Below, piece by piece: positions 40,440-48,782 of a stretch of 64,000 nucleotides of DNA. Numbering within the stretch: the first letter of the stretch is position 1; each line of letters begins with the position of its first letter. The DNA is taken from NCBI GenBank assembly GCA_013360585.1, contig JABWBH010000011.1, positions 1 to 64,000 of the forward strand. Direction: 5' to 3'. The translations under genes were made by a program, and so were the position numbers. This DNA is from Phycisphaerae bacterium (GTDB lineage Bacteria > Planctomycetota > Phycisphaerae > UBA1845). The notes beneath the pieces were generated by a model that ran no database searches, had not been told where the DNA came from, and saw only the letters and a program-made list of their open reading frames with translations.

Positions 40440-40690
40440 GCACCACCCTCGCCCGTAAAAACCGGAGCCGCAACCGCAAGACTCGACCGCCTAACCGAGC
40501 CGCGACTCCCCTGCTTGAGGCTGCGCAGAGGTCAAGGGCCGGGAAGCGGAGGGTTTCATGCCTCGGACGCGGGTTCATCATCCTCGGGATAAGGTGAAAT
40601 AAGAGCGCCTTCTTACAGGCGCGGTTCAGTTGCGAAGGAGCGTTTTACCGGGTCGCCGATTCCGGGGGCATTCAGGCCTGCAACGGCGGA
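40440..40690. other. Intergenic region with small hairpins
   Basis: About 250 bases between convergent genes. It holds two related GAGCCGCRAC-type words (near 40462 and 40498), the same word found in the palindrome near 47693, and a hairpin GCGCC-7-GGCGC near 40606-40622. No gene is supported; a bidirectional terminator role is possible. Confidence 0.35.
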
Positions 40691-41614
40691 TCAGCCTGAG
40701 CGGTACACGTCCGTGCTGAGGTATTTAAGTCCGGAATCCGGCAGGAGGGTGACGACGGCGCCTCGCGGACCGAGGCGGCGGGCCGTCTCGATCGCCGCCA
40801 GGACGTTCGCTCCGGAGGACGTGCCGCCGAAAAGGCCCTCCTCGCGCGCCAGCCGTCTCGCCATCGCTTTCGCGTCATCCGTGGGGATCGCGAGGATTTC
40901 GTCCACCAGCTCCGGCACCCACAGCGGCGGGACGTAGCCGATGCCCACGCCTTCGATCTTGTGCGGGCCTGCCGGACGGCCGCTCAGCACCGCCGACTCG
41001 GCCGGCTCCACCGCGACGATCCGCACCCGTGTATTGTGTTGCTTCAGGACGGTTGCGACGCCGCGCGAGGATGCGGCGGTTCCGACGCTGTGAACGAACG
41101 CATCCACGGCGCCGCCGGTCTGCCGCCAGATTTCCTCGCCGAGCGCGTGATACCCCGCGACGCTGTCGAGATTGTTGAGTTGATCCGTCCAGTAGGTGCG
41201 CGGTTCGCGGCTGAGGGTCCGGGCGGCTTCAATCATGTCGAGGATGAGTTTCTTCGTGGTGCGGCCGCCCTCGCTGGGAACAAGCGTGAGTTCGGCACCG
41301 AGCGCCGCCATGTGATCCAGTTTCTCCCGGCTGAAGGCGTCCGAGGTCACGATCCGGATGCGGTAGCCCTTCGTCGCGCAGACCAGGGCGAGCGAAGCGC
41401 CGGTGCTCCCGCCGGTGTATTCGACGACGGTGTCGCCGGGGGCGAGCCGGCCGTCGGCTTCGGCGCGGGTGATGACCGCGTGCGCCATCCGGTCCTTCAT
41501 GCTTCCGGTGGGGTTCTCCCACTCCAGCTTCACGAACACGCCGGCGGATCCAGCCGGGACGACGCGACGAAGCTGAACGAGCGATGTTCCGCCGATGACA
41601 TTCAGGAGATCCAC
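40691..41614 (-). CDS. Cysteine synthase-like PLP enzyme
   Basis: A 307-residue beta-family PLP enzyme, like O-acetylserine sulfhydrylase or cystathionine beta-synthase. Seen: VIGGTSLVQL, LEWENPTGSMKDRMA with the PLP lysine in SMKDR, the phosphate-binding TGGSTGASLA, and the C-terminal GGTSSGAN. It probably forms cysteine from O-acetylserine or a related activated serine. The sequence SVGTAASSRG replaces the common GTGGT glycine loop, which suggests altered substrate preference. GTG 41614 is the best start (VDLLNVIGGTS); the open frame to 41845 has no coding character. No serine acetyltransferase is adjacent. Confidence 0.88.
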   Translation of the reverse strand: MDLLNVIGGTSLVQLRRVVPAGSAGVFVKLEWENPTGSMKDRMAHAVITRAEADGRLAPGDTVVEYTGGSTGASLALVCATKGYRIRIVTSDAFSREKLDHMAALGAELTLVPSEGGRTTKKLILDMIEAARTLSREPRTYWTDQLNNLDSVAGYHALGEEIWRQTGGAVDAFVHSVGTAASSRGVATVLKQHNTRVRIVAVEPAESAVLSGRPAGPHKIEGVGIGYVPPLWVPELVDEILAIPTDDAKAMARRLAREEGLFGGTSSGANVLAAIETARRLGPRGAVVTLLPDSGLKYLSTDVYRSG

Positions 41615-41895
41615 GACGAGACGAGGTCTACCTTGTCGTGCTGCAACAGGCAATCCGCGGCAAAGTGCGCCAGGGTCGACAACCTGAGGTCGGAACCGGG
41701 GATCAGGACGAACGTCGGTGGAGTGGTGGTCGCTGGGCAGGAGATGGACTTTCGGGGTGTGAGGAACGCCCGGGGGGCATTTGCATAAGAGGTTCGGTCG
41801 CGGGGGGTCGGGAGTCTTATTGTCGGGCCCGTGTCCCTCCTGCAAAGAGGAAGGGTCGGCTTGACACCCCGAAATAAAAGACGACAGTCGGGGAG

Positions 41896-42435
41896 ATGAC
41901 CGCCCGCAGTCAGTTGGAGCGGCTGCAAAAGCTTCTGAAGGAGACCCTTGCGCCGAAGCTACCGGGGGTGGAGGTGGAGGTGACCCCGCCTGCGCGGTGG
42001 AAGCGTCCGGTGGCGGTTGTGCGCTGGGGAGGGTTCGCGGGGCTTCTCGCGGAGCAGCGTTTCCGCGTGGTGGTGAGCAACATTCCCGCCGAGACGTTTG
42101 AGCGGGATTTCCACGGTCTGATCTGGTTCGAGCTGACCCCCGGCGAGGAGATCGACGACTACCTGCGGATGCCGCGGTCGGACGACGTCGCGAAGAAGGC
42201 GGAGTCGTTGATGGCGTCGGCGATGAAATCCGGGTTGGCCGGGAAGATCAAGGAAGCGTTGGGGAATGACGCGGGAGAGTCATGCAGCGGCTCCTTTGAG
42301 GAGACGCGCCGCGTGCTGGCGGGAGCAGGCTGGTCAAAGGCTCGGATTGAGGAGTTCTGTCTGGCGGCGGTAGGGCGAGGCGCGTACTGTGACTGCGAAG
42401 TCATTGCGTTGCTGATTCCCGAGTCTGCGACTTAG
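41896..42435 (+). CDS. Hypothetical protein, 179 residues
   Basis: A cytoplasmic-looking mixed alpha/beta protein with charged helices (SQLERLQKLLKETLAPKLPG) and a strand-rich middle (WKRPVAVVRWGGFAGLLAE, FHGLIWFELTPGEEID). The C-terminal part contains two helices and a cysteine-containing segment (RGAYCDCEV). Codon use is normal for the region and the start ATG at 41896 is preceded by GGGGAG. I recognise no family. The upstream 280 bases contain TTGACA at 41861-41866 that could be a -35 element, but no convincing -10. Confidence 0.6.
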   Translation: MTARSQLERLQKLLKETLAPKLPGVEVEVTPPARWKRPVAVVRWGGFAGLLAEQRFRVVVSNIPAETFERDFHGLIWFELTPGEEIDDYLRMPRSDDVAKKAESLMASAMKSGLAGKIKEALGNDAGESCSGSFEETRRVLAGAGWSKARIEEFCLAAVGRGAYCDCEVIALLIPESAT

Positions 42436-42660
42436 TAACGAATGCGAGGCTCGCCGGTCCAGATTTAGCTTGGCGCGGTCGGTGTGCGGGATACGATGGC
42501 GCTGTTGTCTGCACAGTTTGCCGGGTGGACCCGTGCGGGGGTTCGAGCCGAGGCGCGGCGGACCGGGACTGAGCGGACAGGTGAAAAGCGGGCTTTGCTC
42601 CGGTCGGCGGGCGTTCGCCGCGGAGCGTCGTTTCGTGGCATTGATCCAGGAGAAACGTTC

Positions 42661-42828
42661 ATGTCGAAGCAGAATGTCATCAGTCGGGCGCTGATTGCGA
42701 TGTTGGCGGTGTTCGCGGTGGCGTCGGTTTCGGGTTGCCGGGATGCGCTGCGGGACGGGATTACCTCAGGAATCGAGGACGGGGTCAACGGACTGGTGGT
42801 GACGGCGCTGGAGCGCATCTTTGAGTAA
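42661..42828 (+). CDS. Very small lipoprotein
   Basis: A 55-residue protein with a signal sequence (ALIAMLAVFAVASVSGC) and a lipobox VSGC, so the lipidated cysteine starts a mature peptide of about 29 residues (RDALRDGITSGIEDGVNGLV, then a short amphipathic helix). GGAGAA precedes the ATG by six bases. Small lipoproteins of this kind seem to occur in planctomycetes, but I know of no function. It lies about 90 bases before the porin gene and could be co-transcribed with it. Confidence 0.7.
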   Translation: MSKQNVISRALIAMLAVFAVASVSGCRDALRDGITSGIEDGVNGLVVTALERIFE

Positions 42829-42918
42829 TGCGGTGGGCTTTCCGGGTTCGGTCCTTGTGCCGCGGAGACGGCGCGGGCCGAAGGGACACGAAAACACGTC
42901 GACTCGGAGAACAATCGC

Positions 42919-44481
42919 ATGACCCAGCGCAGAACGGTGAGGGCGGGATCGCGTCTGCGGATTGCACAAGCAGTGATGATTTGCCTCTTCGTGTTCCAGA
43001 TCGAAGCGGCGGTGGCGCAGGAGGGTTCGCCGCCGCCGGAAGCCCCCGCGGGACAGACTCCGCCGGAGATCGAACCGCCCGCCGACGTTCCCGCGACCGA
43101 GCCGCAGACCGGTGAGGGCGCGAAGGCGGAGAGCGCCCCGGACGCCGCAGCCCCTGCGGAAGCGGAGCAACCGGCCGAGAAAAACTACTTCAAAGCGTCG
43201 AAGGCGGACGGAGTCAATCATCGACCTCAGCCGCCGTCGTACGTGCAGACGTTCGACAAGTACGGGCTGCCGGGGACGGAGGATCTGACGTGGCTGGAGT
43301 TCGGTCTCGAACACCGGACGCGCTTTGAGTACCGGGATGACGACTACCGCAATGCGTTGGAGGACGAGCACCAGTTTCTGCTGCGGACGGACGTGTACAT
43401 CGGGATCCGGGACATCTTTGACCCGCTGCGGTTCGGCTTCGAGTTTCAGGACTCGCGTCAGTTTCAGGCGGATTTTCCTGAGAACGTCGGGGATGTGGAT
43501 CAGTACGACGTGCTTCAGGGCTTCGGGGAACTGTATTTCAAGGACGCGCTGGGTCCGGACCGTCCGCTGAGCTTTCGCGTCGGGCGGCAGGCGTTCGACC
43601 TGGCGAACCGGCGGCAGGTGGCGCGCAACGGGTTCCGAAACACGACGAACGCGTTCGACGGGTTCCGCCTGACGCTCGGGCAGCAGAAGAATGACTGGCA
43701 GGTGGACGTGGTGGCCGTGATGCCGGTTGAGCGGCTGCTTCGCGAGCCGGATCGTCCGGATGAGGAGCGGTGGTTATACGGATTCGTACATACGTGGCGG
43801 GCGTGGTCGGATGTGGCGACGATCGAGACGTTCTACTTTGTGCTGGACGAGGACCGGAAGGATCGGGCGCTGCTGGACCGGGAGGTGCATTCGATCGGCA
43901 CGCACGTGTTCGGACCGATCGGCAAGACCGGGTTCGATTATGATGTGGACTTCAACTGGCAGTTCGGCAACGACGGGGACAACACCCGCCGGGCGTACGC
44001 CACGCATGCGGAACTGGGGTACACGTTCGATCACGCGTGGAAGCCGCGGCTGGCGGTCCTGTGCAACTACGCGACGGGCGACCAGGATGCGACGGACCAC
44101 CTCGCCGAGCGCTTCGACCCGATGTTCAGCGACTCGACGGGTTACGGGTACTTCAACATCCAGCGCCTGGAGAACCTCATCAACCCGAACCTGCGGCTTC
44201 AATTGAAACCGCATGAAAAGATCGAGTTCAACGGGTACTACCGGGCGTACTGGCTGGCCCGGGATGAGGATCGCTCGAACTGGGGGGGGCGCATTGATCC
44301 GACCGGGCGCAGCGGAGACTGCGTGGGTCAGACGGTGGACCTGGTGATGAAGTACAAGATGTGCCCGAAGTCCGAGCTTGAGATCGGGTATGCACACTTC
44401 TTCCCGGGCAGCTTCATCGGGAACACGGGTCCGGCGGAGGACAGTGATTTCCTCTTTGTGGCGGCGACCGTGAAGTTTTAA
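42919..44481 (+). CDS. Alginate-export-like outer membrane porin
   Basis: A 520-residue outer membrane protein. A signal peptide (AQAVMICLFVFQIEAAVAQ) leads to a Pro/Ala/Glu-rich linker (about 38-85), then a beta-barrel region with alternating hydrophobic strands: LTWLEFGLEHRTRFEYR, EHQFLLRTDVYIGIRD, DRPLSFRVGRQAFDLANRR. This is typical of the AlgE/alginate export family. The last residue is phenylalanine (VKF), the usual barrel-terminal signal for BAM-dependent insertion. The substrate is unknown; many relatives are general or sugar porins rather than alginate channels. ATG 42919; a strong terminator follows the gene. Confidence 0.85.
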   Translation: MTQRRTVRAGSRLRIAQAVMICLFVFQIEAAVAQEGSPPPEAPAGQTPPEIEPPADVPATEPQTGEGAKAESAPDAAAPAEAEQPAEKNYFKASKADGVNHRPQPPSYVQTFDKYGLPGTEDLTWLEFGLEHRTRFEYRDDDYRNALEDEHQFLLRTDVYIGIRDIFDPLRFGFEFQDSRQFQADFPENVGDVDQYDVLQGFGELYFKDALGPDRPLSFRVGRQAFDLANRRQVARNGFRNTTNAFDGFRLTLGQQKNDWQVDVVAVMPVERLLREPDRPDEERWLYGFVHTWRAWSDVATIETFYFVLDEDRKDRALLDREVHSIGTHVFGPIGKTGFDYDVDFNWQFGNDGDNTRRAYATHAELGYTFDHAWKPRLAVLCNYATGDQDATDHLAERFDPMFSDSTGYGYFNIQRLENLINPNLRLQLKPHEKIEFNGYYRAYWLARDEDRSNWGGRIDPTGRSGDCVGQTVDLVMKYKMCPKSELEIGYAHFFPGSFIGNTGPAEDSDFLFVAATVKF

Positions 44482-44512
44482 CACCTTGGCGGCGCTCCGC
44501 GTCGAAACCGGC

Positions 44513-44568
44513 GGCGGGGACGTGCGACGAAGCTGTGTCGCGCGTCCCCGCCGTCATTTTCGTTTTAA
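44513..44568 (+). terminator. Strong intrinsic terminator after the porin gene
   Basis: GGCGGGGACG-t-GCGAC (44513-44528) pairs with GTCGC-g-CGTCCCCGCC (44537-44552), a 15-base-pair stem with one mismatch, followed by GTCATTTTCGTTTTA. It is about 30 bases after the stop. Confidence 0.88.
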
Positions 44569-44825
44569 GAAAGCCCGGAGCGTGCTGCGTTGCTAATACG
44601 TTCAAGAGCGCAAAGAAAACAGTGCGTTGTTCAATCGCGCGCGGCCCGCGAACCCGTCTGATCCGGCGGACTTGAGACCTCGAAGGCGGTGAGGTCGGAC
44701 GGTCGAAGCGGTCTGGGGTCGCACGACAGCGGTCGATCGGGGAGAAGGTCGTGGCTGCGCCTAGAGGTTGTTTCAAGGCCTCGGCTTGTTTCCAGCGCGA
44801 ATGCGTCGCGGTATGACGGTGGTGG

Positions 44826-47570
44826 GTGGCGGGAGGGTTGCAACAAACCGTGTCCAGGCTCACAAGCCGGTTGGTCAGCGCCTTGGAAGAAGGATGGCGG
44901 CGCGCGCCGTTTGTTTACCCGGCGACGGGGTTGATTGCGGGGATCGCGCTGGGTTCGAGGTTGGGCGACGGGACCGGGGGACCGCCTGCGCCAGGCGGGG
45001 AGAACGTTGCCCTTGCCGTCGGCGCGGGGGTTCTTGTGCTGGTTGGGGGCTGGGCCGGCGCCGCGACGTTGAGCAGGAAGATCTGGGCGGCGGCGCTGCT
45101 GGTGGCGGTTGGGGGTGCGGGGGGCGGACTCGCGTTGGAGCGGATCGCGGCGCGCCGGTTAGCCTCCGGGATCGGCTTGTATGCGGAGACGCCTTTCTGT
45201 CTGGCGCGTGTGCGCGGCACGGTGGTGAAAGTCACGCCGACATCGACGCCTCGGGCGTTTGTGTTCGATCATTACCTGCCGGCGGAGCGGCGCGGAACGC
45301 TGATGCTGGACGTCCGGCAGATCGAACGATTTCAGGGGTGGGTCCGGACCAGCGGACTGGTGCGTGTGACGTGCGACGAGCCTCTGCTGGATCTGCGTCC
45401 CGGGGACGAGGTCGAAGCCTTCGGGCGCTTGTATGCGTTCCGGTCCGCGTCCAACCCGGGCGGATTCGACGCGGCGGCGCATTATCGCGGCGAGGGGATC
45501 GGGGCGGGGCTTTCATGTGAATACGCCGCGAACATCCGGCTGGTTGAAGGTGCGGCCTGGTCAACCCGGGCGCTCGGGCTTGAGCACGTTCGCGCGTGGT
45601 TCCGACGGCTGCTGACGGAGGACTGGCCTGATGTTACGGAGGGGACGCGTGGATTGCTGGAGACGATGGTGCTCGGTCATCGTGCGACGCTGGACCGTCG
45701 GATCGATCGTCTTTTCGCGGAGCTTGGGGTTTCGCATCTGCTGGCGGTGAGCGGCGCGCAGGTGGCGGCGATCGCGTGGGGGGCGTGGTTTGCGGCGAGG
45801 CTGCTGGGGTTTCAGCGCCGGGCGGCGGCGGCGCTGACGTTCGCGGCGACGGCGGTGTACGCGGGCGCGACGGAGCCGAGCGCGCCGATCCTGCGCGCGG
45901 TGGTGGTGTGCGGGTTGGTGAGTCTCGGATTCGGGATCGGTCGGGCGGTGCGTCCGGTGAACCTTCTGGCACTGGCGTGTTTCTTGCTGCTGCTGATCCG
46001 GCCGGGGTATGCGTTTTCTGCGGCGTTTCAGTTATCGTTTGCGGCGGCGGTGGGGATCGTGACGCTGACGCCCGCGGCGTCGGGGGGGTGGCGGGCGCTT
46101 GTGCGGTGGGTTGAGGATCGGCGTCACGGTCCGCTGGCGGCGGAGTTGCGGCGCCGCCTGGCGGCGATTGATCGTCCCGTGGTGGCGCCGAAGGACATCG
46201 GTCCGCTGCCGGTGTGGCGCCTGGCGTCACGGTTGCGGGACGCGGCGGGGGGGTTGCCTCGGCGTGCGGGCCGGGTGATCGGATTGTCGATCGCGGTGTC
46301 GGTTTCGGCGTGGGCGGCGACGGCGCCGCTGGTGGCGTGGCACTTTCACCAGATTCAGTGGGCGGGGCCGCTGAATACGCTGGCGTTGTCGCTGCCGGTG
46401 ACGCTGATGATCGACGCGGGGTTCGCGGCGATTCTGCTCGGTGCGATCTCCCCCGAAGCCGCGCTGCCGCTGAAGGGGGCATTGTTCGTGCTTCAGGAAG
46501 CGATCCTGCGGATCGCGGAGGCGCTGCCGCGCGGATATCCGTGGATCATGTCGGTGTCGAGACCTTCGTGGGCGGGCCTGGTCGGGTGGTATGCGGTGCT
46601 GGCGTGTGCGGCGTGGCGTTTTCGCCGGATGGCGCAGCCGTTGTCGCGAGAGCACCGGTTTGAGGCGCTGAAGGCGCCGGAAAAGACGGGGCTCCGGGCG
46701 AAGCCGGTTGCGGTGATGCTGGTATGCGCGGCGGCGGGGGCGATCGGAGGGAGTTGGGCGGCGTGGGGTCGTGACAAGGATGCGGTCCTTACGATGACGG
46801 CGCTTTCGGTCGGGCGGGGGCTGGCCGTGGTGATCGAGCTTCCGGACGGGGGGACTCTTCTTTATGACGCCGGGAGCGACGCGCGCTACGATGTCGGGTC
46901 GTCCGTCATCGCGCCGTTTTTGCGAAGTCGCGGGGTTCAGCAGGTGGACGGCGTGTACGTCAGTCACGCGAACCTGGATCATTTCTCGGGACTTCCGGGT
47001 TTGATCGAAGCGCTGCCGACCGGTCCGGTGCTTCTGACGCCGTATTTTCTTCACGGGGCGCCGACGGGTTCGCCGGCGCGCAGGTTGATCGACGTTTTGT
47101 GCGCGGCGGGGCATCCGGTCGAGGTGGCGGATCTGAAGAGCGCCACAGTGACAGAGCGAGGGGGCGTGCGGATCGAGCGGGTCTGGCCGCCGCCGGATTT
47201 GCCGTCGCATGTTGAGGCGAACGAGACGTCGCTGGTTCTGCGTCTGACGTACGCGGGGAAGTCGATGCTGCTGACCGGAGACATCGAGGACGAGGCGCAG
47301 CAGGCGCTGATGTCGCGGGGCGAGCTTGACGCGGACGTTCTGGTTCTGCCGCATCACGGAAGCCCGCGAGCGAGCACCGATCGGTTCGTGGAGCATGTGC
47401 GTCCGTCGATCGTGGTGCAGTCGGCGCGAGAGGGCGCTGGGGCGGTGCTGGAGCGGTTTACGAGATCGGGGCGCATCCGGGCGTACAACACGGGCGATGA
47501 CGGGGCGGTGACGGTGCGGCTGAGCGAATCCGTGGTGGAGGTCTCGGCGTGGCAGAGCAAGGGGCGTTGA
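44826..47570 (+). CDS. comEC: ComEC/Rec2-type DNA uptake channel protein
   Basis: A 914-residue multi-domain membrane protein. N-terminal DUF4131-like region (helices near residues 30-60 and 80-105), a central competence domain with about eight helices (TMVLGHRATLDRRIDRLF, FAELGVSHLLAVSGAQVAAI), and a C-terminal metallo-beta-lactamase-like domain (VYVSHANLDHFSGLPGLIEA, LTGDIEDEAQQAL, VLPHHGSPRAS). ComEC carries single-stranded DNA across the inner membrane during natural transformation. The first metal motif reads HANLDH where HxHxDH is usual, so one histidine is missing. Start GTG 44826. No other com genes are adjacent. Confidence 0.92.
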   Translation: MAGGLQQTVSRLTSRLVSALEEGWRRAPFVYPATGLIAGIALGSRLGDGTGGPPAPGGENVALAVGAGVLVLVGGWAGAATLSRKIWAAALLVAVGGAGGGLALERIAARRLASGIGLYAETPFCLARVRGTVVKVTPTSTPRAFVFDHYLPAERRGTLMLDVRQIERFQGWVRTSGLVRVTCDEPLLDLRPGDEVEAFGRLYAFRSASNPGGFDAAAHYRGEGIGAGLSCEYAANIRLVEGAAWSTRALGLEHVRAWFRRLLTEDWPDVTEGTRGLLETMVLGHRATLDRRIDRLFAELGVSHLLAVSGAQVAAIAWGAWFAARLLGFQRRAAAALTFAATAVYAGATEPSAPILRAVVVCGLVSLGFGIGRAVRPVNLLALACFLLLLIRPGYAFSAAFQLSFAAAVGIVTLTPAASGGWRALVRWVEDRRHGPLAAELRRRLAAIDRPVVAPKDIGPLPVWRLASRLRDAAGGLPRRAGRVIGLSIAVSVSAWAATAPLVAWHFHQIQWAGPLNTLALSLPVTLMIDAGFAAILLGAISPEAALPLKGALFVLQEAILRIAEALPRGYPWIMSVSRPSWAGLVGWYAVLACAAWRFRRMAQPLSREHRFEALKAPEKTGLRAKPVAVMLVCAAAGAIGGSWAAWGRDKDAVLTMTALSVGRGLAVVIELPDGGTLLYDAGSDARYDVGSSVIAPFLRSRGVQQVDGVYVSHANLDHFSGLPGLIEALPTGPVLLTPYFLHGAPTGSPARRLIDVLCAAGHPVEVADLKSATVTERGGVRIERVWPPPDLPSHVEANETSLVLRLTYAGKSMLLTGDIEDEAQQALMSRGELDADVLVLPHHGSPRASTDRFVEHVRPSIVVQSAREGAGAVLERFTRSGRIRAYNTGDDGAVTVRLSESVVEVSAWQSKGR

Positions 47571-47881
47571 TGGCTGGGTGGCGTCTCAGTCCGGACGCGC
47601 GGCGGGCGGACGGGTGGTTTTCAAAGCCGCGCGCACCCGCAAGCGACGGGTACACCCAATGAATGCGTCCGCCGGGGTTCGAAATCGGTTCCGATGCGGT
47701 GCGACAGGGATTCGCTCCCTGACGGTCGCGGCTCTGACATCCAGAATGAGACGCGATCGCGGGACCGAGGCAATTTGACGCCCCGTCGGACGGACCCTAG
47801 ATTCGCGGGGCTGGTCGGACGGAATCCGCGCGATGCGGCGCGGGCGGATCATCCGGGGACGGGGCCGGGCTCAGCGCCAAC
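47571..47881. other. Intergenic region with a palindromic repeat
   Basis: About 310 bases between comEC and the phosphodiesterase gene. Only the palindromic element at 47693-47735 is recognisable. No gene is supported. GGGACGGGG lies some bases before the GTG start at 47882 but is not a clear ribosome binding site. Confidence 0.4.
47693..47735. repeat. Palindromic intergenic repeat
   Basis: Contains CGAC-AGGGA-5-TCCCT-4-GTCG, a nested hairpin, followed by CGGCTC. The reverse complement begins GAGCCGCGACCGTCAGGGAG. From memory this word recurs as a dispersed element in planctomycete genomes and often yields spurious short ORFs. Related words occur at 40440-40520. Confidence 0.5.
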
Positions 47882-48706
47882 GTGTACGCAATAATCTCCG
47901 ACATTCATTCGAACCTTGAAGCCCTCGAAGCGGTGCTGGCGGACATCGACCGGCGCGGGATCCGGGAGATCTACTGCCTGGGGGACGTGATCGGATACGG
48001 GGCGAGTCCGCGCGAATGCCTCGACCGGGTGATCGAGCGGTGCGTGGTCTGCCTTTGCGGGAACCACGATCAGGCCGTGTTCTACGAGCCGTGCAATTTC
48101 AACGTCGGGGCGGAGCGGGCGGCGTACTGGACGCGGTCGGTGCTGGAGGACGAGCCGAACAAGGCAAAGCGGAACCGGCGGTGGGAGATGCTGGCGAACC
48201 TTCCGCTGCGTCACGAGGCGAAGGGGCTGCTGATGGTTCATGCGTCGCCGCGTCGTCCGGTGAACGAGTATCTTTTTGCGGAAGACGTTTACACCAATCC
48301 GCACAAGATTCTCTCGAATTTCGAGAAGCTGGAGGCGCGGCATCAGGCGTGCGTCGTGGGACACACGCATGTTCCGGGGGTGTTCCTCGACGATCCGTAT
48401 TTCGAGCCTCCGGACGAGCTGCCGGAACCGATGGTGTACTCGATCACGAACGAGGAGAAGGCGATCATCAACGTGGGGAGCGTTGGTCAGCCGCGCGATC
48501 GGGATGCGCGGGCGTGCTACGTGGTCGTCTACGAAGGCGAGGAGGCGCCGGAGGATTATGATCCGCCGCAGGCGGGCCCGGGGGAGCAGGTGTCCACGCT
48601 GGAGTTCGTGCGGCTGGAGTATGACATTGACAAGGCTGCCCGGAAGATTTTCGAGATCGCGGAGCTGGATGATTTTCTCGGGAACCGCCTGTATGAGGGG
48701 AAGTGA
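47882..48706 (+). CDS. Calcineurin-like metallophosphoesterase
   Basis: A 274-residue metallophosphoesterase. All family motifs are present: SDIHSNLEAL (D7, H9), GDVIGYG (D35), GNHDQA, MVHASP and GHTHVPG. These bind two metal ions. Members related by this pattern include predicted phosphodiesterases and diadenosine tetraphosphatase-like proteins; the substrate is unknown. A region of about 40 residues beyond the core (YEGEEAPEDYDPPQAGP) is acidic and proline-rich. Start is GTG 47882; no signal peptide, so cytoplasmic. The yidC gene begins 76 bases after its stop. Confidence 0.9.
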   Translation: MYAIISDIHSNLEALEAVLADIDRRGIREIYCLGDVIGYGASPRECLDRVIERCVVCLCGNHDQAVFYEPCNFNVGAERAAYWTRSVLEDEPNKAKRNRRWEMLANLPLRHEAKGLLMVHASPRRPVNEYLFAEDVYTNPHKILSNFEKLEARHQACVVGHTHVPGVFLDDPYFEPPDELPEPMVYSITNEEKAIINVGSVGQPRDRDARACYVVVYEGEEAPEDYDPPQAGPGEQVSTLEFVRLEYDIDKAARKIFEIAELDDFLGNRLYEGK

Positions 48707-48782
48707 CCGGGCGGCGCGGTTGGGCGGCGCGGTTGGGCGGCGGAAAGCGACGGATCCTGAACGACAGTTGAGCGTTTGATTC

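Noticed and set aside
41602-41845. N-terminal extension of the cysteine synthase-like protein
   Set aside because: The extra 77 residues are Pro/Arg-rich without resemblance to the enzyme family; the conserved start begins at GTG 41614.
47660-47720. tRNA-like word GGTTCGAAATC
   Set aside because: No acceptor or anticodon stem can be formed around it, so it is not a tRNA.
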